Below the pieces are notes generated by a model. It saw only the letters and a list, made by a program, of their open reading frames with translations, was not told the origin of the DNA and searched no databases. 16,441 bases of DNA. It comes from UBA6164 sp045107135 (lineage in GTDB: Bacteria > Patescibacteriota > Gracilibacteria > BD1-5 > UBA6164). The stretch is taken from assembly GCA_045107135.1 (NCBI GenBank), contig JASFZI010000089.1:1-16441 (forward strand), read 5' to 3'. The position numbers and the translations under genes were made by a program. Positions 1 through 7,594 of this stretch are shown in pieces. Each line of letters opens with the position of its first letter. Positions within the stretch are counted from its first letter, which is position 1.

Positions 1-1670
1 TTAAATCATGTTCAATTATTTTCTGGATCAATTGTATAAACACCATTTAGTACTCAAGGATTATTATCTAATATATCCTTACAAGATGAATTTGATCATA
101 ATAAAGGTTGAATTGAGTCTGGAAATGGAGTTGTTGTTACACTAAAATTTGCAGAATATCTACTAAATCCTTTTGTTATACGTAGCTCGTCTATGTATCC
201 GTCGATATTATATGTACTTGTAGAATAACCTGTACCAATAAATAATCAATTTGCTCAAACAAGATAATTATTAGCATCAGTGAAATTACTTCCTTTTTGT
301 ATTCAATTTACAAACATTCTAGTTATACCATTGCTTCTGTTTAATGTTATATTATACCAATTATTTACAACAAGAATTTCACCTGTATCAATTTTATTAT
401 TTGAGTTAGTATAAAATTTAAGTTCCCCTGCAGAATCATAATATATAGTAGGATAAGCTCATTGTAAACCTAGGGGTCTAAAATCCATAATCATATTAAC
501 TGTTGGTTTAATACTTGAAATTTTTAACCAAAATTCTATGGTGAAATCTCATGTACCTAAGGTGAAATCAGTAGAATTATCTAAAACGATATAATCTCAA
601 TCATTACCATTAAATAATCCCGATGAACCTCAAAAAACACTTTCTGTTGTAGATATTTGAGTATTACCAGCCTGAGTTATAGTGTGTGATTTTTCATCAA
701 CAAAACTAGTACTTCAATCAGTACCGTCCATATGAGCTAATAAAACTACATTATCCCAGTATATATCTCAATTAGTTATTATTATTTCTTCTTCTTCTTC
801 TTCTTCAGGAGTTGTGTTAGTAATTGATGTATTCCCATCAAGTATAACTGTATCTAATATTGCAGCTAAATTTTCAGTTCAACTTATACTTAATATATAT
901 GAATATATATCATCATTTGCTAAAACTGAACCTGTATATGCTTCTTGTATAATTTTCATTATTTCTTCTTTTTTTGTATCAGTATCATTTTTTGTTACAC
1001 TTCAAGTGTATACTGATAATTTTAATCATGTTAATGCTCATGTATTAAAATTAACATTTCATATATTTGGAATATTTTCTCATCCTGAGATTATTTGAGA
1101 GTGTATATTTGTATCATTTAATATCAATCATCATGTAGTATCTTCAGCAGTTAGTATGCTTGGTACCGGTACTATATGAGTAATTGTTTTTATAAATACT
1201 CAATTATATGTTCAGTCTACCCTCGGAATTACAGTACGAGTCGCAGCATTTACTTCTGTTATGGCATTTAGTGCTAAATCAGATTCTAATAGATTTAATA
1301 TTTGAAATTCATTTTTATTATTTGATACAGAATATATATATTTTTTATCTGATAATGGATCAGTGGGTGCTTTATTTAGGTTTCTTGAAAGTTGTGAAAC
1401 TACGGCATCTCAAAAATCTCACTGATACCATAAATCCATTGTTTCATAGGTTATTGTTTCGAAATTATCAGGTAATGGATACTTCCCCGCATTTAAGTGA
1501 AACAATTCAAGAGATGTTTTCATATTAGATACATCAGATACTCTTACCGAGTTTCTAGACGATGCACTATATCATTGAAGTGATACAAAGGCTATTGTTC
1601 ATAGGATGGCTATAATAGTTATTACTACTATCAATTCCACCAAAGTAAATGCTTTGTTTTGTTTCTTCAT
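1..1670 (-). CDS. Type IV pilin-like protein with LamG-like C-terminal domain (3' end cut by window)
   Basis: Probable surface-displayed pilin or pseudopilin adhesin; at least 556 residues are visible and the C-terminus lies outside the window. It starts MKKQNKAFTLVELIVV, a class III (prepilin peptidase) leader with Glu at +5 and a hydrophobic helix to about residue 28. A pilin-like head follows, then a run of seven Glu near residue 290. Residues about 300-515 resemble a LamG-like jelly roll, with motifs such as WDNVVLLAHMDG, GDFTIEFWLK and GYIDELRITKGFSRY that are common in bacterial and phage carbohydrate-binding modules. The last visible part (SSCKDILDNNP..GVYTIDPENNG) resembles the start of a fibrinogen C-terminal-type domain. 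Many glycines are TGA. ATG at 1668-1670 is the only start that includes the leader; no clear Shine-Dalgarno. Its N-terminal half is paralogous to the gene at 1792-3507. Ligand unknown. Confidence 0.9.
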
Positions 1671-1720
1671 ATTGATATATGTTTGTGATATAAAATATAG
1701 TAATTTAAGTATATACAAAA

Positions 1721-1757
1721 AAAGCTAAAAATTAATTTAAAATTAATTTTTAGCTTT
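1721..1757 (-). terminator. Rho-independent terminator after the FISUMP pilin gene
   Basis: Perfect 18-bp inverted repeat (1721-1738 and 1740-1757) around a single central base. On the minus strand it is followed by a run of seven T. It begins 34 nt after the stop of the gene at 1792-3507 and lies about 50 nt upstream of the next pilin start, so it separates the two pilin genes. It is nearly identical to the palindrome at 3556-3592. Confidence 0.85.
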
Positions 1758-1791
1758 ACTTTTGAAAAAGATGTTTTTTTATATATATTAA

Positions 1792-3507
1792 TTAATTTTT
1801 AAAACACCTAACAGATTGCCCATTAGCACGGTTTTTTGCATCAGCAGGACCAATATAGTCAGATTTGAAGTACATATTGAATCCATAAACACCTCCAGTA
1901 CCACCAGTTGAAGAAGACCAATAGTATCCTAGAGAACCTTGGTTGTATACATTAGTAGCGTTCCGATCACGGTACCCTGCCATAGGTAATTTTAGAGCAT
2001 TTGACATATTTAATCAATTACTAGCCCATCATCAAGCTGTATGTATTCATTGCCATTCTTGTAGGGTTGGTACATGATATCAAGTCAAGCATGGTCATTT
2101 CCTTGCTTCATCTGTATTTGTTCATTTTCACCATAAATTATCATTTTGTGTTGTATTCCAATCTTTTGTGTCATATATAAAGTACCCGTTACCGTTGTAA
2201 GTACTATCAATATTAGTTATTAAAATTTGTGTATTACTTATTCATGCTGTTTTTATTCATTCATTATTTCACCATTGAAATAGTTGTCAATATCAATTTA
2301 CGTCGTTATAAGAGGTTGATGCTGTATCTGTTCATACGTTACAAGCTGATATCATATATCATACTCATGTTCAACTACAGACTATTATATCTGTTGTATC
2401 ACATAAACCATATGTAGTTGTTGTTATTATATTTGCATCTCAAACTGGAGGTGTATTTACTCATGTACAATTTGAATATGGATTTGGCGCAATATCACAA
2501 TTTATTCATGTATATCCATCTGTACATGCATATCAACATTCATCAGAATCTTTTACATATGCTTGATTTTCACTTATTGGATTAACTGTATACTCTTTAT
2601 TTAAATCATCAACTGGTTTTGTAGTATCGTCACATGAATAGGTTGTAGTAGTTGGAACAACCGCGTTACTATCTAAGACTACAGTGTTAGATAATGCTAC
2701 TAAATCTTCAGTTGTAGTTTTACTTAATATATATTCATATATATTATTATTAGCAAGTGTTGAACCTGTATAAGCTGCTTGAATTGCTAACATTACATTT
2801 TCTTTTTCTGTATCATCTGAATCTTTGTTTATTGTTCCATTATAGACCGATAATTCTAATCATATTAATGCTCATGTATTATAATTAACATTTCATACAT
2901 TAGGTATATTTTCTCATCAATCTATTATTTGTGATTTTATATTTGTAGCATTTAATGTTATTCATCATGTATTTATTTCTTCAGATGTGATTATACTTGG
3001 TGTAGGTACTATGTATCACTCTGTTTTTATAAATACCCCGTTATAATTTCAATCTACTCTTGGTGTTACTGTAAGAGTAGTTGCATTTGTTTGCGATATA
3101 GTGTTAAGCACTAAATCTCATTCTAGTAAGGTTAGTATTTCAAATTCATTTTTATTATTTGCTGTAGAAAATATATATTCTTTATCTGTTAATGGATCTT
3201 TTGGTATGTGATTCATGTTTCTTGATAGTTGTGAAACTACTGTACTTCAAAAAGTTCATTGGTACCATAACAGTTCTGTATTATAATCTACTATTTCATA
3301 ATTATCTGGTAATGGGTATTTTCACGAATTTAGATGAAATAGTTCTAGTGATATTTTCATATTTGATACATCTGAAATTCTTACTGAATCTCTTGATTGT
3401 GCACTATATCATTGTAGTGATATAAAGGCTATTGTTCATAGGATCGCTATGATTGTAATTACTACAATTAATTCTACTAAAGTAAATGCTTTGTTTTGTT
3501 TATTCAT
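1792..3507 (-). CDS. Type IV pilin-like protein with C-terminal FISUMP domain
   Basis: 571-residue probable surface pilin/adhesin. It begins MNKQNKAFTLVELIVV (prepilin leader, Glu+5, hydrophobic helix to about residue 28). The head region is clearly paralogous to the neighbouring pilin through about residue 290, for example S-x-Y-T/N-G and the AYTGSTLANNNIYEYIL block. The C-terminal half then differs: a stretch with about ten Cys, including an EGF-like-looking DECGYACTDGYTGINCD, followed by a FISUMP-type domain (Fibrobacter succinogenes major paralogous domain). That domain shows YGQLFQWGNNEG, GYHVPTLQEWQ, LKLPMAGYRDR, YYWSSS and a final RANGQSVRCFKN. FISUMP domains are C-type-lectin-like and common in surface proteins of this clade. 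The last 71 codons contain ten GGN glycines and no TGA, unlike the preceding sequence. Start ATG 3505-3507 includes the leader; stop TAA 1792-1794. What it binds is unknown. Confidence 0.92.
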
Positions 3508-3555
3508 AACGAATTAGGTTTAAAATAAAATAATATGTATATATTATATATAAAA

Positions 3556-3592
3556 AAAGCTAAAAATTAATTTTAAATTAATTTTTAGCTTT
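3556..3592 (-). terminator. Rho-independent terminator after nusB
   Basis: Perfect 18-bp inverted repeat (3556-3573 and 3575-3592) around one central base, followed on the minus strand by seven T. It starts 25 nt after the nusB stop. It matches the palindrome at 1721-1757 except for the central base, with similar flanks. Confidence 0.85.
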
Positions 3593-3617
3593 ACTTTTTC
3601 TCTAAATATTTTCTTAT

Positions 3618-4139
3618 TTATTTTTTAAAATAAGATTCTGTAATACTACTATAATCATTATTTTTGGTTTTAAATAATTCTTCGTGGTTTTTATATACTT
3701 TGTTTAATACTCAGTTAACAATTTTTTTTGATGAATCATCTCAATACACTTTTGCTATTTCTACAGCTTCATTAATTGATACTTTTCATGGAATTTCCTC
3801 AGTTAAAAAAAACATTTCTGCTAATCATATATAAATTGGTAATATATATGATAAGCTCATTGATTGAACTTTAAATTTTGGTGCATGAATTTTTAATATG
3901 TTTATGAAGAATTTTTCATAAAACGTAATAATTTTTATCATTTCGTTAATATATTTTTCATCTTGATTAAATGTAAATACATTATCAAAAAATGATTCTT
4001 TGAATGATTCTAACTCAAAATCATTAAAAGACATTGAATATAATTCTTGAAACAATAATTTCCTACTTTTTTTACGGTTAACTTTTATGGTTGCTATATT
4101 TTTTTGTGTTATATCTGATTTTTTATCTTCATTTGTCAT
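3618..4139 (-). CDS. nusB: Transcription antitermination factor NusB
   Basis: 173 residues, slightly longer than the usual 130-150 for NusB because of a charged Lys-rich N-terminal extension of about 20 residues. NusB binds boxA RNA with S10 (NusE) and promotes antitermination of rRNA operons. The best match is C-terminal: SINEAVEIAKVYGDDSSKK followed by IVNGVLNKVYK, the family's signature I-N-E-A-V-x-x-A-K-x-x-x-x-x-x-x-x-F-V-N-G-V-L. The N-terminal KKSRKLLFQELYSM fits the first helix. Glycines in the signature are TGA. ATG at 4137-4139 is preferred to an in-frame TTG at 4182-4184, because the TTG lies within the terminator of the upstream rpmF. The gene ends just before its own terminator at 3556-3592. 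Confidence 0.85.
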
Positions 4140-4183
4140 TTTAAAATGTTTAATATTTATTTCGGAATATTTTAATAAGCACA

Positions 4184-4221
4184 AAAAATAACATAGATTA
4201 TTTATTATCTATGTTATTTTT
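4184..4221 (-). terminator. Rho-independent terminator after rpmF
   Basis: Perfect 15-bp inverted repeat (4184-4198 and 4207-4221) with an 8-nt loop, ending in a T run on the minus strand. It starts 5 nt after the rpmF stop and separates rpmF from nusB. Confidence 0.85.
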
Positions 4222-4226
4222 CAAAA

Positions 4227-4439
4227 CTATACTCTAGTTGTATTAGTTTTCTTAGTTTTTGGAGCAACAACAGTTCTACCATTATACGTACCATCTTCAG
4301 CCATAAAATGAGCTAAACCAGTATCTTCTTTGTTTAACATTACTCTGTTTTTTAACTTTCTAGCAGTTAATTTGATCCAGTTAGATGTTCTTCTTTTAGA
4401 TCTTGATTTAGAATGTTTTTTCTTTGGTCAAAAAGCCAT
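4227..4439 (-). CDS. rpmF: 50S ribosomal protein bL32
   Basis: 70-residue basic protein starting MAFGPKKKHSKSRSKRRTSN, matching the bL32 N-terminus (M-A-V-P-K-[KR]-K-x-S-K-S-[KR]-[RK]-x-x-R-R). It is a component of the large ribosomal subunit. The C-terminal part, LAHFMAEDGTYNGRTVV, aligns with the usual L-P-H-x-V-C-x-x-C-G-x-Y-[KN]-G-[KR]-x-V but carries no cysteine, so this is a zinc-free (C-minus) bL32. One conserved-region glycine (residue 4) is TGA and the others GGT, as expected for mixed use in a highly expressed gene. ATG 4437-4439; stop TAG. Transcribed divergently from the two-component system, with about 140 bp of shared upstream DNA. Confidence 0.9.
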
Positions 4440-4580
4440 GATATTGAATAATTAAATAATAAAGAGCGTTTTTTACAGACAAGATTTTATTATTTTTTAT
4501 ATAAAATGCAAATTTAATTTGAAAAAAAAGTTTAAAAACATACTATATGCTTAAATATAGCTAATTTTTTTTATATAAAC
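4440..4580. promoter_or_regulatory. Divergent intergenic region (rpmF / response regulator)
   Basis: AT-rich 141-bp gap that must hold the promoters for rpmF (minus) and for the response regulator operon (plus). I see no unambiguous -35/-10 pair in either direction. A 6-bp inverted repeat with a 6-nt spacer (CTATAT at 4543-4548, ATATAG at 4555-4560) sits just upstream of the response regulator start. It is a weak operator candidate only, given the base composition. Confidence 0.5.
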
Positions 4581-5255
4581 ATGAACAAAATTTTAATAAT
4601 AGAAGATGATAAATGAATATCAGCATCTTTGAAATTGTACCTTGAAAATTCAAATTATGATATTTATTTACATTATGAGTGAAATAAGGCAATTAAAAAA
4701 CTTAAAAAAATTAATCCTGATATAGTTATTTTAGATATAAATTTACCTTGAAAGGATTGAATTCAAATCACTAAGGAAATTAGGGAATTTTCATGAGTTC
4801 CTATTATTATGTTGACTGCAAGATCAAGTGAGTTAGATAGAATAAAATGATTAGAAATATGAGCAGATGATTATATAGCAAAACCTTTTTCGCCAAGAGA
4901 ATTATTGGCTAGAATTAATACTGTTACAAGAAGAATATCTGAAAAGTCTTCTAAAACTGATAATTCAAATATTATTACATGCAAATGAATTACAATCAAT
5001 ATTAGTAAGAAAATAGTTAAAGTAGATAATAATTCTATTTCATTAACTTGAAATGAATATGATATTTTGAAAAAATTAATTGATGAAAATTGATGAATAA
5101 TTACTAGAGAGACTATTATGACAAAAATTATTTGATATGATAAATATATCTATGATAGAACAATAGATACTCATATAAAAAATTTGAGAAGAAAAATATG
5201 AAAAAAAGACTTCATTCTTACAATTAGATGAGAATGATATAGAATTAATATATAA
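4581..5255 (+). CDS. OmpR/PhoB-family response regulator
   Basis: 224-residue DNA-binding response regulator. An N-terminal receiver domain (about 1-118) has the acidic pair in ILIIEDD (D9, D10), the phospho-acceptor D52 in DIVILDINLPGKDG, T79 in PIIMLTARS and K101 in GADDYIAKPF. A C-terminal winged helix (about 130-224) has LTGNEYDILKKLIDENGG, DRTIDTHIKNLRRKIG and the terminal RGEGYRI. Nearly all conserved glycines (LPGKDG, LEIGADDY, RGEGY) are TGA, which is strong evidence for code 25. The histidine kinase gene begins 9 nt after its stop, so the two form an operon. Signal and targets cannot be read from the sequence; the genomic context is envelope functions. Confidence 0.95.
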
Positions 5256-5264
5256 TTATAAATA

Positions 5265-6590
5265 ATGTCACTATCTAGAAAGTTTATCATTTCCCTACTT
5301 ATAAGTATAATATTTATTGCCGGAATAAATATTGTAGCTTTTTATGTTTTTTATTCTTCTTATTTATCTAGTTATTTTGCAGAAAAAATTAAATTAAGGG
5401 ATAAAATAACTATTGAATATATAAATAATGTTATAGAAAAACAAACAATTGATGATATTGATAGTATATTTACAGATACAGAAATAGAATTTTTTGAATT
5501 ATTAGAAAATAATGATTGAGAAATTCCTCTTACTAAGCAAAAAAATATTGATATAGTAATTAATTATCTAGTAAAAAGTGGTATAGCTCCAAAATATATT
5601 GAGGAAATAATTCCTACAGATAATTTTTCAAAAGTATTAGAGGCACTAAGGAATAAAGATTCATTAGAATATGAATTTGTTAATAAAATGGCAATTTCAA
5701 TTTTAATTACAAATATTTTATCTATTTCAATAATAATATTTGGATTGTTGATTTTTATTAGAAAAACAATACTTCCTATAAAGGATGCAACAACAAGTAT
5801 TAGAAAAGCAATTAGTAGTAAAAATATTGTTTGAGATGATAATACTATTGAAATAAAATATTATAATAAAAAGGATGAAATCGGATTACTTATAACTGCA
5901 ATTAATAAACTTAATAGAGAGCTTAATATGCAGGAAGAAATCAGATCTAGACTTTTAGCAGATATTTCTCATGAATTAAAAACACCTATAACTTCAATTC
6001 AATGTTATTTAGAATGAATATCTGATTGAGTTATAAAGCTTGATCAGAAAAATTTGAATTCTATTACTAGAGAGATGACAAGATTGATATCTCTAGTTAA
6101 TAGAATAATGGATTATGAAAAAAATGACAGGAAGAAGCTTAGTCTTGTCTTGGTTGAGTATAATATAGCAGATATAATAAAACAATTAGCAGAAACACAT
6201 AAAAAGAGTCTTAAAGAACGTAAACAAAGAATTAAAGTAACATGAGATGATAACTTAATAAAAAAAATTGATCAAGATTTATTCATTCAAGTTGTGCATA
6301 ATATAATTTGAAATTTCCTTAAATATGCATGAAAAAATACTTTACTTAAAATAAATATAACAAAAAAATATATTGATTTTACTGATGATTGAGGTGGTAT
6401 TAAGAGTTCAGAAGTTCCATTTTTAACAGAAAAATTCTATCAATGAAAAATTGAAAAATCGTGAGATATTGATTCTAGATGAATTTGAGTTTGATTAAGT
6501 ATAATAAGTAAGATAATTATTTCACACGGTTGGAAGTATGAAATAAAATCAGATAAAAATAAATGATTTACCTTTAAAATTTACCTATAG
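5265..6590 (+). CDS. Membrane sensor histidine kinase (class I)
   Basis: 441-residue kinase, partner of the upstream response regulator. TM1 is at about residues 7-30, then an extracytoplasmic loop of about 110 residues with no domain I recognise, and TM2 at about 142-165. A HAMP-like linker follows, then a dimerisation domain with phospho-acceptor H236 in DISHELKTPITS. The C-terminal HATPase domain has an N-box (QVVHNIIGNFLKYAG), G1 box (TDDGGGI), F-box-like FLTEKFYQG and G2 box (RGIGVGLSII). The three glycines of GIGVG and the first of the G1 box are encoded by TGA, which fixes TGA as glycine rather than tryptophan. ATG at 5265-5267; no strong Shine-Dalgarno. Transcription of the pair ends at the hairpin at 6657-6708. 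Confidence 0.95.
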
Positions 6591-6835
6591 AATCTTCACA
6601 TAATATTCACATTATAGACTTGTATATAAGTGAATTATGTATATTATTATTACAAGTTAGGGAAAAATAGGTTAAAGCCAAATTAACACTAACCTTCCCT
6701 AATTTTTTATTTACTATTTTATTAAATATTTATAAATATATTTTTTCATTATTAGCTTTAATAGCTTTATGATTCTATAATACAACTAATTCAGACTTTG
6801 ATGAATTAGGGGTTTTTGATGAATGAAAAACTATT
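6591..6835. other. Longest intergenic stretch
   Basis: 245 bp between the kinase stop and the first ATG of the coiled-coil gene. It contains the terminator at 6657-6708, then an open frame from 6671 that may encode the signal peptide of the downstream gene, and a TATAAT at 6776-6781. Nothing else was recognised. Confidence 0.6.
6657..6708 (+). terminator. Terminator after the two-component operon
   Basis: Outer arms TTAGGGA / TCCCTAA (6657-6663 and 6696-6702) continue into AGGTTA / TAACCT (6669-6674 and 6690-6695), with a 5-nt bulge on the left and a 15-nt loop. Six T follow. It is located 66 nt after the histidine kinase stop. A second, weaker pair (ACTTGTA at 6618-6624, TACAAGT at 6651-6657) lies just upstream. 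Confidence 0.75.
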
Positions 6836-7567
6836 ATGGAGTTAAAGGAAAATATTGATGATTTAGATAAAATAGATATTGAATTAAGTAATGACTTAGA
6901 AACACTAAATACTGATTATGAATTAAAAAGTTTTTTAAGAAAAAATCTTATACTTATTGAATTTAACAGAATTAGATTATTAGTCCGTGAATATAATACA
7001 AATAATACTAGAATTGAATTAGAGCTATTTACTAAAGCTAAGAGCTTGCTTCCTGTTATTGATGAAAGAAGATTGTTGCTTGAAGAAAAAAGAAAATTTT
7101 ATTCATGATTGATTCCGTATATTGATTGAGATTTTAAAGAAGAGTATTTAAAATATATTGAGAGAGATGCTAAAATTTTTAATGAACAGAGAGATATTGA
7201 AACTGATCTTATTATTAAGAAAGAAATTTTAAATAATAAGGTAGAAATAATTGAAACAAAAATACAAGAACACAGAGATTTTATCAATGAAAGTATAAGA
7301 AAAGTAATTGAAACAAGATTAGATGAAAAAATTCAAAACTTAAATAATAATGAGGCTTTTCAAATTTTAAGCCATGAATCCAAAATTAAGGTTTTAGATA
7401 AAACCATAGAAAAAGTAGAAATAAAATTGCAAAACTTAGAAGATTCAATAATAATCACTGGTTCTTGAATATTATTGGAAACAACTCCCAATGCTTTAGA
7501 TAAAAAGATTCAGACATATAAAATTGCTTTAGAAAAATTAGAAAAATTTAGGGATTCTTTAAAATAA
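6836..7567 (+). CDS. Coiled-coil protein, probably exported (true start may lie upstream)
   Basis: 243 residues from the first ATG; function not recognised. The sequence is highly charged with heptad-like spacing throughout (for example NIDDLDKIDIELSNDLETL and DKTIEKVEIKLQNLEDSI), so a long alpha-helical coiled coil is likely. Four TGA glycines are in frame. The frame stays open upstream from 6671 with no ATG, GTG or TTG before 6836. The upstream part contains a convincing secretion-signal-like stretch (YKYIFSLLALIALGFYNTT, from 6731), so translation may begin at a non-standard codon (ATT at 6716 or 6728). Alternatively, a TATAAT at 6776-6781 could be a -10 box serving the ATG at 6836. It follows the two-component terminator and ends at a bidirectional hairpin. 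Confidence 0.75.
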
Positions 7568-7594
7568 AACCTAGGACGTTATGTCCTAGGTTTT
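7566..7594. terminator. Bidirectional terminator between convergent genes
   Basis: Arms 7566-7577 and 7583-7594 (AAAACCTAGGAC / GTCCTAGGTTTT) with a 5-nt loop. The A and T runs serve both strands. It overlaps the stop codon of the coiled-coil gene, and the wecB stop (TAG, 7586-7588) lies inside the stem. Confidence 0.85.

Noticed and set aside
814..1528. Plus-strand reading frames opposite the first pilin
   Set aside because: They have no domain-like sequence and lie antisense to a clearly coding gene; shadows of AT-rich coding DNA.
1792..2010. Firm call of a diversity-generating retroelement target
   Set aside because: Domain type and position fit, but I found no template repeat, no reverse transcriptase and no accessory gene in the window; kept only as a hypothesis.
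1..3507. Pilin genes as pseudogenes broken by many stops
   Set aside because: All interruptions are TGA. Read as glycine, both frames are continuous and keep domain motifs intact.
4140..4184. NusB start at TTG 4182-4184
   Set aside because: It lies inside the rpmF terminator hairpin and adds 15 residues with no family similarity; ATG 4137-4139 preferred.
4543..4560. Inverted repeat as response regulator operator
   Set aside because: Only 6-bp arms made almost wholly of A and T; expected often by chance in this composition.
4581..6590. Code 4 (TGA = Trp, Mycoplasma-like)
   Set aside because: Would put Trp into invariant Gly positions of the kinase G boxes, receiver loops and Mur ligase P-loop.
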